Assembly (NCBI GenBank): GCA_045606685.1
Contig: JAZUSJ010000081.1
Coordinates: 10,869-74,868 of the forward strand
Origin: SVQP01 sp045606685
GTDB lineage: Bacteria; Bacillota; Clostridia; Oscillospirales; CAG-272
Length of the DNA: 64,000 nt
Direction: 5' to 3'
Shown here: positions 51,134-59,923 of the stretch, piece by piece
How positions within the stretch are numbered: position 1 is the first letter of the stretch
How the letters are laid out: each line of letters begins with the position of its first letter
The notes under the pieces: model-generated
Databases searched by the model: none
The model's input: only the letters and a program-made list of their open reading frames with translations
What the model was told of the DNA's origin: nothing
Translations under genes and position numbers: made by a program

Positions 51134-53008
51134 ATGAAATATCTTGTTTTAATTCCAGACGGAATGGCCGATGTAAAGGTCGAACAGTTAAGCGATCAGA
51201 CTCCCATGCAGGCTGCGTATAAGCCTTGTATGGATACGCTTGCCAAGGAATCCATGGTAGGTATGGTATCCAACGTACCCGAAGGTATGGTGCCTGAAAG
51301 CGACACCGCAAATATGGCTATTTTGTCGTTTGACCCTAAGGTTTATTCCCGCGGTCGCTCTCCCTTGGAGGCTGTCAGCATGGGAATCGATATGCAGGCG
51401 GATGAAACGGCCTTCCGCTGTAATCTCGTCACACTCTCGGAAGATGAGGACGAATATGAGCAGAAAATCATGATCGATCATAGCGCGGATGAGATCACTA
51501 CAGAAGAAGCAGATCAGCTGATCAAAGCTCTGCAGGAGCATTTCGGTAACGATCAACGCACGTTCCATACCGGAGTCAGCTACCGCCATTGCTTGATCTG
51601 GAAAAACCGCCCCGATCAATATCCTTTTATGCGGCCGCATGACATTCTCGGTCAGTGTATTGCACAGCATCTTCCTTTGGCAGAAGGTGGCGAGGAATAT
51701 TATGCACTCATGAAAGAAAGCTATGAGGTGCTCAACCATCACCCCGTAAATGAAGCCAGAAGAGCCCGCGGATTGCGTCCTGCAAATTCTGCTTGGCTCT
51801 GGAGTCCCGGAAAAAAGCCCACACTTCCCTCCTTTAAAGAAAAATGGGGAATTGACGGTGCTGTAATTTCGGCTGTGGATCTGATCAAAGGAATCGGACT
51901 TTGCGCGGGTATGCAATCCATTGACGTACCCGGCGCTACCGGTAATGTACACACCAATTATGACGGAAAGGCACAGGCAGCAATTGACGCATTCAAGTCG
52001 GGAACGGATTTCGTGTACATCCACGTAGAAGCTCCCGATGAGTGCGGACACCGCGGTGAGATTGAAAACAAGGTGCTGTCGATCGAGCTGATTGATAAAC
52101 TGATCCTGAAACCGGTCAGCGAATACCTTGCCGATTGTGGCGAGGATTATAAGATCCTTGTTTTGCCCGATCATCCAACGCCTTTGGAAATTCGCACACA
52201 CTCCTCTGATCCCGTTCCGTTCATGCTATACGATTCACAAAAAATCTACGATGGTGTGGATTGCTTCGATGAACAATCCGCAAGTATGACCGAGGTCGTG
52301 GTAGAGCACGGACACGATCTGCTGGAAATGGTAATAGAGCGCGATGATACAGAGAAGAATCCGAACGGCAAAGAATCAAACAAGCAAAAAAAAAGCGGAT
52401 TCGCCTCGGGATTATTCGACTATCTTGAGATTTTTGTTGTTTCCATAGCCGCTGTCCTGTTGGTGTTTACATTTGGTGCAAGACTTTGTCGCGTCGATGG
52501 CGGTTCTATGAAAAACTCTTTTGAGGATGGCCAGATGCTGATCATCAGTAATTTCTTTTACACACCGGATAACGGTGACGTGATCGTATTCCATCAGATC
52601 GAGTATTTCCAAAAACCGCTTGTCAAGCGCGTGATCGCAACTGGTGGTCAGACTGTTACAATCAACTTTGAAAGAAAGTCCATTGAGATCAAGAATACAA
52701 AAACCGGAGAACCCGTTGCATTTAACGATGAATTCGCTACGTATTACAATCCCGATGAAACAGATTTCGGTGACCGGTACGCCTGGGAGAACAACTGGGA
52801 ACACAGTGAACTGTACAAGAAGGTAAACGCTGTATATAATGAGCAGGACGGTTCATACACGTTTGATGTACCCGAAGGCATGCTGTTTGTAATGGGCGAT
52901 AACCGAAATAACTCCTCAGACAGCCGCCTGCTTGGCTTTATTGACGAAAGAACCGTGCTTGGCAAAGCAATCGTTCGCGTCAAGCCCTTTGACATTTATC
53001 TTGATTAA
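51134..53008 (+). CDS. In-frame fusion: ApgM-type phosphoglycerate mutase plus type I signal peptidase
   Basis: The ATG at 51134 follows GGAG; upstream codons overlap the promoter. One 624-residue frame. Residues 1-401 are a cofactor-independent, archaeal-type phosphoglycerate mutase (alkaline phosphatase fold): PDGMAD near 8, ESDTANMAIL near 54, HVEAPDECGHRG near 299, VLPDHPTP near 341 and HSSDPVPF. A Lys-rich linker (402-425) leads to one transmembrane helix (about 427-448) and a complete signal peptidase I: DGGSM with catalytic Ser458, PLVKRV with Lys498, and MGDNRNNSSDSR near the end. No stop or start separates them. An A9 run (52386-52394) sits in the linker. If translated as read, a glycolytic enzyme is tethered to the inner face of the membrane by a protease. 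Confidence 0.88.
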   Translation: MKYLVLIPDGMADVKVEQLSDQTPMQAAYKPCMDTLAKESMVGMVSNVPEGMVPESDTANMAILSFDPKVYSRGRSPLEAVSMGIDMQADETAFRCNLVTLSEDEDEYEQKIMIDHSADEITTEEADQLIKALQEHFGNDQRTFHTGVSYRHCLIWKNRPDQYPFMRPHDILGQCIAQHLPLAEGGEEYYALMKESYEVLNHHPVNEARRARGLRPANSAWLWSPGKKPTLPSFKEKWGIDGAVISAVDLIKGIGLCAGMQSIDVPGATGNVHTNYDGKAQAAIDAFKSGTDFVYIHVEAPDECGHRGEIENKVLSIELIDKLILKPVSEYLADCGEDYKILVLPDHPTPLEIRTHSSDPVPFMLYDSQKIYDGVDCFDEQSASMTEVVVEHGHDLLEMVIERDDTEKNPNGKESNKQKKSGFASGLFDYLEIFVVSIAAVLLVFTFGARLCRVDGGSMKNSFEDGQMLIISNFFYTPDNGDVIVFHQIEYFQKPLVKRVIATGGQTVTINFERKSIEIKNTKTGEPVAFNDEFATYYNPDETDFGDRYAWENNWEHSELYKKVNAVYNEQDGSYTFDVPEGMLFVMGDNRNNSSDSRLLGFIDERTVLGKAIVRVKPFDIYLD

Positions 53009-53028
53009 TCCCCGAAAGGAAAACAAAA

Positions 53029-53907
53029 ATGCCCTCACAGGTAATTCAATGGTTCCCGGGACACATGGCCAAAACGCGCCGTCTGATCTCGGAGAACCTG
53101 AAAAACGTCGACATTATTATTGAAATTCTTGACGCAAGAATTCCATATTCCTCGCGAAACCCCGAAATCGGCAAGTTGATCGGGGATAAACCCACATTGC
53201 TGTTACTCAACAAGGCTTCCCTTGCCGATCCTGCCGCGAGCAAATACTGGGTGCAGCATTATACCAATGATCACACCGTATGCATCCTGACAGATTGCAT
53301 AGGCGGAGAAGGCATCAAGCAACTCAGCCCGGCCATACACGACATACTGATTGAAAAGGTAGAAAGATACAAAAACAAAGGAATGACCGGCAGAAAGCTT
53401 CGCGCCATGGTGTTGGGAGTCCCCAACGTGGGAAAATCCTCTTTGATCAACAAACTGTGCGGAAACAAAAAAGCCAAGGTCGAAAACCGTCCCGGTGTTA
53501 CGGTTGATAAGCAATGGGTAGCTACAAACATCGGCATCGATCTTTTGGATATGCCCGGTATTCTTTGGCCCAAATTTGAAGAAAAGACTGTTGGCGAAAA
53601 CCTGGCTATCACAGGCGCGATCAAGGACGATATATTGGACATTGAGGAGATCGCTATGATCCTTTGCGGCCGTTTGCGCAAGCTCTACCCTGCCCTTTTA
53701 AGTGAAAGATACAAGCTGGGTGATCTTTCCCAATATCAGGAAATGAGCGATTACGATCTGATGCTTGCAATCGGAAAGAAACGAGGCTTTTTGATCTCGG
53801 GCGGCGAAGTGCATTCGGAGCGTACGGCAAATATGCTGTTGGATGAATACCGTGCAGGAAAGATCGGACGAGTAACGCTGGATACGATTCCCGAGCATAA
53901 GGAGTGA
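53029..53907 (+). CDS. ylqF: Ribosome biogenesis GTPase YlqF (RbgA)
   Basis: A 292-residue circularly permuted GTPase. The G motifs occur in the order G4 LLLNKASLAD (about 60), G1 GVPNVGKSS (about 130) and G3 DMPGILWP (about 178), as in RbgA. The N-terminal MPSQVIQWFPGHMAKTRR is typical. It acts late in 50S subunit assembly. It follows the fusion gene by 20 bp; in many Firmicutes lepB, ylqF and rnhB are adjacent, which supports the identity of the fusion's second half. Confidence 0.96.
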   Translation: MPSQVIQWFPGHMAKTRRLISENLKNVDIIIEILDARIPYSSRNPEIGKLIGDKPTLLLLNKASLADPAASKYWVQHYTNDHTVCILTDCIGGEGIKQLSPAIHDILIEKVERYKNKGMTGRKLRAMVLGVPNVGKSSLINKLCGNKKAKVENRPGVTVDKQWVATNIGIDLLDMPGILWPKFEEKTVGENLAITGAIKDDILDIEEIAMILCGRLRKLYPALLSERYKLGDLSQYQEMSDYDLMLAIGKKRGFLISGGEVHSERTANMLLDEYRAGKIGRVTLDTIPEHKE

Positions 53908-53914
53908 GGATATC

Positions 53915-54526
53915 ATGCTGCAATATCAACTTGAAACGGAGCTTTACGAGCGCGGATATACACAGGTTTGCGGTGTGGACGAAGCAGGACGAGGCCCTTT
54001 GTGCGGCCCGGTTGTCGCTGCTGCATGCATTCTGCCGTGCGGTCTTGTCATTCCGGAACTGAACGACTCCAAAAAGCTTTCAGAGAAAAAAAGAGACATA
54101 TTATTTGAACAGATCAAGGAAAATGCGATCTCTTACAGCATTGCGTGTGCAACCGTGGAGGAGATCGACCAACTCAACATTTTGGAAGCCACGCTTTTGG
54201 CTATGCGTCGTGCGATCGACGGCTTGGAAACAAAAGCGGATTTTGCGTTGATCGACGGCAACGTAGCAAGAGATTTTCAGATCGATGCCAAGGCCGTCAT
54301 TTCCGGTGATGCAACGTCACCTTCCATAGCAGCTGCGTCCATTTTGGCCAAGGTCACGCGTGACCGTATGTGTATTGAGCTTGATGCTGCATATCCGCAA
54401 TACGGCATTGCCAAGCACAAGGGCTATGGAACAAAAGCACATATGCAGGCCTTGCGTGAATACGGCCCTTCCCCCATTCACAGAAAACAGTTTATCCGTT
54501 TTCTTGATAAAGAGAAGCATGGATAA
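53915..54526 (+). CDS. rnhB: Ribonuclease HII
   Basis: A 203-residue enzyme removing RNA from DNA:RNA hybrids and single ribonucleotides. VCGVDEAGRGPLCGPVVAA near residue 16 holds the catalytic Asp-Glu, DGN near 110 the third Asp, and SIAAASILAKVTRDR the fourth-motif region. It is eight bases after ylqF, and its stop overlaps the start of yraN by eight bases. Confidence 0.96.
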   Translation: MLQYQLETELYERGYTQVCGVDEAGRGPLCGPVVAAACILPCGLVIPELNDSKKLSEKKRDILFEQIKENAISYSIACATVEEIDQLNILEATLLAMRRAIDGLETKADFALIDGNVARDFQIDAKAVISGDATSPSIAAASILAKVTRDRMCIELDAAYPQYGIAKHKGYGTKAHMQALREYGPSPIHRKQFIRFLDKEKHG

Positions 54527-54971
54527 AGCGCAGGTCGGAAAACGCGGTGAACAGGTCGCCGCAAAATATCTGAAACGACACGGATACGAGATACTTGAGC
54601 GAAATATTCATATTTCTCATCAAGAAATAGATATTATCGCGATCAACCGTGAATGCATTGCTTTTGTCGAGGTGAAAACACGTTTGCTGGAACCCGGTCG
54701 TGCCGATCGTTACACAACGCCATCCGCAGCAGTAACTCCCGAAAAAAGACGGTTTCTATTAAAAGCTGCCTTTGCTTACATGGGAGAGCACGGATACGAG
54801 CTTCAGCCGCGTATGGACGTCATCGAGGTCTATTTAACACCCGATCAGATCGTTCCCCCTCTGTCAAGACTTTGGGAGAAGGTAACCGGAATTTTTGGTA
54901 CACCGAAAAGACAGGTGCTGCGAATCAATCACATTGAAAATGCCTTTGGCTTGAACGGATACATAACGTGA
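54519..54971 (+). CDS. YraN/UPF0102 family endonuclease-like protein
   Basis: The ATG at 54519 overlaps the rnhB stop; 150 residues. The family pattern KRGEQVAAKYLKRHGYEILERNIHISHQEIDIIA and FVEVKTR is present, placing the Glu, Asp and Glu-x-Lys residues of a PD-(D/E)XK nuclease fold. It commonly lies after rnhB. The C-terminal about 30 residues are longer than in many members. Exact substrate unknown. Confidence 0.9.
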   Translation: MDKAQVGKRGEQVAAKYLKRHGYEILERNIHISHQEIDIIAINRECIAFVEVKTRLLEPGRADRYTTPSAAVTPEKRRFLLKAAFAYMGEHGYELQPRMDVIEVYLTPDQIVPPLSRLWEKVTGIFGTPKRQVLRINHIENAFGLNGYIT

Positions 54972-54991
54972 AGTCGGAATGGAGTAAAAAC

Positions 54992-55954
54992 ATGAAATTA
55001 TCCTTATTTGATACGCACTGCGATACGGCATACGAGTTGTATCACAGAAATCAGGGACTGTGGGAGAATACCTGCCACATTTCCCTTTCCAACGCGCAGG
55101 ATTATGAGAAATACGTGCAGTTATTTGCGATATGGTCCAACCGCAGGCTGGATGATCAGACCTGTTGGGAGCATTTCTTGCATATTGCCGATAACTTTGA
55201 TAAGCTTATCCTGGAAGAAAGCGGAAAAATCGCACGAGTTACGAACGCGGATGATTTGCAAGCAACACTCGCCTCGGGTAAAAGAGCTGCAGTGCTTGCC
55301 GTTGAAGACGCTCGCTTGCTGGCCGGTGACATTGACAGGCTTGACGTACTGTACGACAAGGGCGTGCGCTGCATGACGCTTTTGTGGGGCGGCGAGTCCT
55401 GTATTGGTGGCTCGCACGACACTTCTTCTGGCTTGACCGATTTTGGTAAGCTTGTCACGTCCAAGTGCTTTGAGCTTGGCATCGTGCCTGATATTTCGCA
55501 TGCATCCGTGCAAAGCGTTGATGACGTGATCGAGATCGCGCATCGGTACAAAAAGCCCTTTATCGCAACACATTCCAATTCCTATTCCGCATATGCACAC
55601 ACAAGAAATTTGCGTGACCGACATCTTACAGAGTTGATGGCACTTGGCGGCATTGTTGGAGTGAGCATGTGCTGCATTCATTTGCGGGATTGTTCACAGC
55701 AAAATGCGGGCATTGATGACGTTGTAAGACATATTGACCGATACATGGAGCTGGGTGCGCAGGATCACATCTGCTTTGGCTGTGACTTTGACGGCACAGA
55801 CCTGCCAACAGGCATTATACACGTTGGGGATCTTCAAAAAATTGCAGATCGCCTTACAGCCCTTGGCTATAACCAAGAACTGCTTGATAAGCTGTTCTGG
55901 CAAAACGCATATACATTTTTCAAAAAGCAACTTTCAACACAATCGGAGACCTAA
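54992..55954 (+). CDS. Peptidase family M19 (renal-type) dipeptidase
   Basis: The ATG at 54992 with GGAG eight bases upstream is preferred over the GTG at 54968. The 320-residue zinc enzyme of the amidohydrolase superfamily shows DTHCDTAYELYHR near 6-18, AVEDARLL near 106, MTLLWGG, DISHAS near 175, ATHSNS near 200 and a final GCDFDGTDLP near 260. Such enzymes cleave dipeptides, including D-amino-acid types. It lies between yraN and thrC in an operon-like run. Confidence 0.92.
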   Translation: MKLSLFDTHCDTAYELYHRNQGLWENTCHISLSNAQDYEKYVQLFAIWSNRRLDDQTCWEHFLHIADNFDKLILEESGKIARVTNADDLQATLASGKRAAVLAVEDARLLAGDIDRLDVLYDKGVRCMTLLWGGESCIGGSHDTSSGLTDFGKLVTSKCFELGIVPDISHASVQSVDDVIEIAHRYKKPFIATHSNSYSAYAHTRNLRDRHLTELMALGGIVGVSMCCIHLRDCSQQNAGIDDVVRHIDRYMELGAQDHICFGCDFDGTDLPTGIIHVGDLQKIADRLTALGYNQELLDKLFWQNAYTFFKKQLSTQSET

Positions 55955-55956
55955 TT

Positions 55957-57447
55957 ATGAGATTTCAAAGCACAAGAGATTCAAAACAAGAAAAATTCAC
56001 GTCTGCACAAGTCATTCGTAAGGGACTTGCCGATGATGGCGGCCTGTTTGTGCCGGATAGCATTCCCTCTTTGAGTAAAGACGAGATCATCGAGCTTTGC
56101 TCCATGGATTACGCACACAGAGCTGCATATATCCTTGGAAAATATCTGACAGACTATACCTACCAAGAGCTTCTGGAGGATTGTACCAAGGCATACAGCC
56201 CCACATCCTTTGTTGGGGGTGCTGCTCCTTTATGTAAAATCGGTGATAACGTATATACGCAAGAGCTGTGGCACGGCCCTACGGCAGCATTTAAGGACAT
56301 GGCTTTGCAGATCATGCCCCGACTGCTTTCGCGCGCACTCAAAAAGACAGGCGAAGACCGCAAGGCTTTGATTTTGGTTGCAACCTCCGGTGACACGGGA
56401 AAGGCTGCGTTGGAAGGCTATCGCGACGTGGATCAGGTATGTATCTCGGTGTTTTATCCCGTCAACGGTGTCAGCAAGATCCAAAAGCTTCAAATGGTAA
56501 CCCAGCAGGGCGAAAACGTGAATGTTTGCGCCATTCACGGCAACTTTGACGATGCACAAACAGGCGTCAAAAAGATCTTTGCAGATACAAATGCTGCAAA
56601 AGAGCTCGATCAAAAGGGGTTCTTCCTGTCCAGCGCAAACTCGATCAACTGGGGCAGACTTGCGCCGCAGATCGTATACTACGTCTCCGCTTACTGTGAT
56701 CTGCTCAACAGCGAAGCGCTTTCGGAAGGCCAGTGCTTCAACGTCTGCGTTCCTACGGGAAATTTTGGCAATATATTCGCAGCATACCTTGCAAAGCAGA
56801 TGGGGATTCCGATCGGCAAGCTGATCTGTGCCTCCAACAAGAATAACATCCTGACTGATTTTCTGAATACCGGCACATATGACCGCAACCGTCAATTCCA
56901 TCTGACCATGTCCCCCTCTATGGATATTCTGATCTCCAGCAATCTGGAACGTCTTCTGTACTTTGTTGCAGGTGCTGATCAGACGAGAGAATATATGGAA
57001 TCACTTTCAAAGAACGGTGCATATACTGTCAGCAATGCAGTCAAATCCCGTATTGACAATGATTTTTGCGGATTTTTTGCTGATGAAGAAAAAACAGCAC
57101 AAACCATTCGCAAGTATCAGGAAAGCGGCTATTTGATGGATACACACACAGCTGTTGGCGTTTGCTGTGCCGAACAGTACATGCAAAACAGCGGTGATAC
57201 CGTAACACCTCTTGTAGTCGCATCCACTGCGAGCCCCTATAAATTTGCTGCAGACGTATACGCCTCTTTGGGTAAGAACGCCCCCGAGGATCCTTTGCAG
57301 TCGCAGGCATTGCTGTCTGAATATACCGGCACGCAGATCCCCTATCCGCTTGTCGGTCTCGGTGAACGTCAGATTCGATTTGACAGAACCGTTGATGCGC
57401 AGGATATTCTTGCAGAGGTATTCCGATTCGCCGACACACAAAACTAA
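55957..57447 (+). CDS. thrC: Threonine synthase
   Basis: A 496-residue PLP enzyme converting O-phosphohomoserine to threonine. It has the long bacterial form starting RFQSTRDSKQEKFTSAQVIRKGLADDGGLFVPDSIP. The PLP lysine lies in GPTAAFKDMALQ near 112, and ATSGDTGKAALEGYRDVDQV binds the cofactor phosphate. It follows the dipeptidase by two bases. A hairpin just after the stop serves mainly the converging minus-strand gene. Confidence 0.95.
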   Translation: MRFQSTRDSKQEKFTSAQVIRKGLADDGGLFVPDSIPSLSKDEIIELCSMDYAHRAAYILGKYLTDYTYQELLEDCTKAYSPTSFVGGAAPLCKIGDNVYTQELWHGPTAAFKDMALQIMPRLLSRALKKTGEDRKALILVATSGDTGKAALEGYRDVDQVCISVFYPVNGVSKIQKLQMVTQQGENVNVCAIHGNFDDAQTGVKKIFADTNAAKELDQKGFFLSSANSINWGRLAPQIVYYVSAYCDLLNSEALSEGQCFNVCVPTGNFGNIFAAYLAKQMGIPIGKLICASNKNNILTDFLNTGTYDRNRQFHLTMSPSMDILISSNLERLLYFVAGADQTREYMESLSKNGAYTVSNAVKSRIDNDFCGFFADEEKTAQTIRKYQESGYLMDTHTAVGVCCAEQYMQNSGDTVTPLVVASTASPYKFAADVYASLGKNAPEDPLQSQALLSEYTGTQIPYPLVGLGERQIRFDRTVDAQDILAEVFRFADTQN

Positions 57448-57455
57448 AAATAAAC

Positions 57456-57480
57456 GGACATCGGCCAATGGCCGATGTCC
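57456..57480. terminator. Terminator between thrC and the DUF1540 gene
   Basis: GGACATCGGCC and its complement with a short loop. On the minus strand it is followed by GTTTATTTTT, so it mainly serves the DUF1540 gene. Confidence 0.8.
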
Positions 57481-57489
57481 GAATAAGGG

Positions 57490-57678
57490 TTACAGCTTGT
57501 TGTGATCCTGCTTAAAGGTTGAACAGATCGTGTCTGTAGAAGTTGTCGCGTGAGAAGGGCCGATCGCAATTTCACCTGCTGTACAGTAGCAGTCACCATC
57601 GTGATATACGCAATTCATAACGTCGCATTTGACGTCTTTGATGTGCTTTTCACATCCGCATCCGCGTTTATTATCCAT
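57490..57678 (-). CDS. DUF1540 small cysteine-rich protein
   Basis: The ATG at 57678 follows GGAGA; 62 residues. The DUF1540 pattern VKCDVMNCVYHDGDCYCTAGEIAIG is present, with a Gly-Cys-Gly-Cys start and a final Cys near TICSTF, making seven Cys in all. These small proteins are frequent in spore-forming Clostridia, where metal binding or a spore role is suspected. A good sigma-G-like promoter lies upstream, consistent with forespore expression. Confidence 0.88.
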   Translation of the reverse strand: MDNKRGCGCEKHIKDVKCDVMNCVYHDGDCYCTAGEIAIGPSHATTSTDTICSTFKQDHNKL

Positions 57679-57710
57679 CTTAGTATCTCCTTTTGTCAAT
57701 CTGACAATAG

Positions 57711-57740
57711 TAGTATGCTGCAAAATAAGAACTTTATTCT
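57711..57740 (-). promoter_or_regulatory. Sigma-G-like promoter of the DUF1540 gene
   Basis: On the minus strand, AGAATA (57735-57740) and CATACTA (57711-57717) are 17 bp apart. The consensus is TGAATA/CATACTA, so the -10 matches fully and the -35 at five of six. Confidence 0.6.
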
Positions 57741-57758
57741 GAGAGAAAGGAGTCCAAC

Positions 57759-58484
57759 ATGGCAATTTATACCATTGCAGATCTGCATCTGTCCATCAAT
57801 GATCAAACCAATAAATCCATGGAGGTCTTCGGCTCTCGTTGGAACGGGTACGTGGAAAAGCTGGAGTATCATTGGAGAAATACAATTGGAGAGCAGGATA
57901 CCGTCATCATTCCGGGAGATATTTCCTGGGCTTTGACATTGGAGGAGGCTACGCAGGATTTATGTTTTTTGAATTCCCTGCCGGGCAAAAAATTGATTGG
58001 AAAAGGAAATCATGATTTTTGGTGGTCAACCGCAACAAAGCTACACGCTTTTTTTGCTGAAAACCACATTGATACCATATTGCTGCTGCATAACAATGCT
58101 CACTTGGTTGAAAACAAAATCATTTGCGGCACCAGAGGCTGGTTTACCGATGACAGCCAGCAACAAACCGTTTCTCAAACCGATTATACAAAGATCGTTA
58201 ACCGTGAGGTCATCAGATTGGAATTAAGCCTGCAGCAAGGACTCAAGCTTCAAAGCAGTGAAGATCCCGAGGAGCTGCTTGTATTTCTGCATTTTCCACC
58301 GATCTGGGGCAACTTTGTCTGTCCGGAGATCATTGCAACGCTGCAGAAATACAGTGTCAAAAACTGTTATTTCGGACACATACACGGAGGCTATCATCTT
58401 CCGAGCGTGCTCTACTATGACGATCTGCGTTTTGTCAGAATATCCGCAGATCACCTTTCTTTTGTCCCTTACCCAATAAAATAA
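57759..58484 (+). CDS. Calcineurin-like metallophosphoesterase
   Basis: A 241-residue protein with AGAAAGGAG before the ATG. The metal ligands appear in order: IADLHLS near 5, IPGDISW near 49, GKGNHDFWW near 84, HFPP near 186 and GHIHGGYH near 210. All catalytic residues are present, so it should be an active phosphoesterase. The substrate is unknown. It is transcribed away from the DUF1540 gene. Confidence 0.9.
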   Translation: MAIYTIADLHLSINDQTNKSMEVFGSRWNGYVEKLEYHWRNTIGEQDTVIIPGDISWALTLEEATQDLCFLNSLPGKKLIGKGNHDFWWSTATKLHAFFAENHIDTILLLHNNAHLVENKIICGTRGWFTDDSQQQTVSQTDYTKIVNREVIRLELSLQQGLKLQSSEDPEELLVFLHFPPIWGNFVCPEIIATLQKYSVKNCYFGHIHGGYHLPSVLYYDDLRFVRISADHLSFVPYPIK

Positions 58485-58516
58485 CATATTTTCCCCGGTA
58501 AAATTATGATTTCTAT

Positions 58517-58545
58517 TGACAAATCAAAGGAAATTGTGTAAAATT
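58517..58545 (+). promoter_or_regulatory. Promoter of tig-clpP-clpX
   Basis: TTGACA at 58517-58522 and TAAAAT at 58540-58545 are 17 bp apart, 54 bases before the tig ATG. No CtsR-type direct repeat was seen. Confidence 0.75.
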
Positions 58546-58599
58546 AATAGGTTGTGAAAATTAAAAAATAAAAATAAATCAAAATTTTGGAGGATCAAA

Positions 58600-59886
58600 A
58601 TGAATCTTGTAAAATCTGAAAAGAACGAAAAAAGCATGCACTATCTTGAGTTCGCCATTGATAAGGCTACTTTTGATGAGGCTGTTGAAAAGACTTACCG
58701 TAAGCAGGTAAAGAACATTAACGTACCCGGCTTCCGCAAGGGTAAGGCTCCCAAGTCCGTGATCGAAAAGATGTACGGTGCAGGCGTATTCTATGAGGAT
58801 GCGATCAACGCGCTCATTCCCGAAAACTACGAGGCTGCTGTCAAAGAAGCCGGTATCACCCCCGTAGCACAGCCTGAGATCGATGTCGTTTCTCTTGACG
58901 ACAACGGTCTTGTACTGTCTGCAAAGGTTGCTGTTAAGCCCGAGATGCAGATCAAGGACTATAAGGGTATCGAAGCTGAAAAGAATGCGGCAGTTGCAAC
59001 CGATGAGCAGGTTGACCGTGAGATCGAAATGCTTCGTGAGAGAAATTCCCGCGAGATCGAAATTACTGACGAGGCTGCTCAGATGGGTGACATCGTCAAG
59101 ATCGATTTTGACGGTTCTGTTGACGGCGTTGCTTTTGACGGCGGTAAGGGTACCGATTATTCTCTGAAGCTTGGCTCCGGTTCCTTCATCCCCGGATTTG
59201 AGGAACAGATTGCCGGTCATGTAATCGGTGATGAATTTGACGTAAACGTTACATTCCCCGAAGATTACCACGCTGCAGAGCTTGCAGGCAAGGCTTCCGT
59301 ATTCAAGACCAAGGTCAACGCAATTACCCGCATTGAGCTTCCCGAGCTTGACGACGAATTTGCAAAGGATGCATCTGAATTTGATACCATTGATGAATTA
59401 AAGGCTGATATCAAGGCAAAAATTCAGGAGAGACTGAATGTACAGGCTGAAAACGAGTATGAAGAGAAACTGATCGAGGCTCTGATCGAAAAACTCGAGG
59501 GCGATATTCCCGAGGCTATGTTCGTCAATGAAACCGAGAACTTCGTTCGTGATTTCGACAACAGACTCCGCAGCCAGGGTATGGACATGAACCTGTATCT
59601 CAAGTATACCGGTATGACTCTGGACGCTCTGCGTGAGCAGATGAGACCTCAGGCTGAGCGTCAGGTCAAGGCAAGACTTGCTCTTGAATCCGTCGCTTCC
59701 ATCGAAGGCGCAGTCGCTACCGAGGAAGAGATCAATGCTGAGTACCAGAGAATTGCTGATGCTTACCATCTTGAGGTTGAGCAGGTCAAGTCCATGCTTG
59801 ATGATGCTTCCATCATCGCTGATATTCAGGTCAAGAAGGCAATGGATATCGTAAAGGAATCCGCTGTTGTAAAGTCCGCTGAATAA
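58600..59886 (+). CDS. tig: Trigger factor chaperone
   Basis: A 428-residue ribosome-associated chaperone. The N-terminal ribosome-binding signature VPGFRKGKAP lies near residue 44. The FKBP-type prolyl isomerase domain (about 150-240) has GDIVKIDFDGSVDGVAFDGG and FIPGFEEQIAGH, and the arm/C-terminal domain follows. Strong GGAGG before the ATG and biased codons suggest high expression. It is followed by clpP after 37 bp. Confidence 0.97.
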   Translation: MNLVKSEKNEKSMHYLEFAIDKATFDEAVEKTYRKQVKNINVPGFRKGKAPKSVIEKMYGAGVFYEDAINALIPENYEAAVKEAGITPVAQPEIDVVSLDDNGLVLSAKVAVKPEMQIKDYKGIEAEKNAAVATDEQVDREIEMLRERNSREIEITDEAAQMGDIVKIDFDGSVDGVAFDGGKGTDYSLKLGSGSFIPGFEEQIAGHVIGDEFDVNVTFPEDYHAAELAGKASVFKTKVNAITRIELPELDDEFAKDASEFDTIDELKADIKAKIQERLNVQAENEYEEKLIEALIEKLEGDIPEAMFVNETENFVRDFDNRLRSQGMDMNLYLKYTGMTLDALREQMRPQAERQVKARLALESVASIEGAVATEEEINAEYQRIADAYHLEVEQVKSMLDDASIIADIQVKKAMDIVKESAVVKSAE

Positions 59887-59923
59887 TTCGCATATCCACT
59901 ATTATTGAAACGAGGTAAAAAAG

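Noticed and set aside
57759..58484. Sporulation promoter for the metallophosphoesterase gene
   Set aside because: No convincing -10/-35 pair was found on the plus strand in the 80-bp gap.
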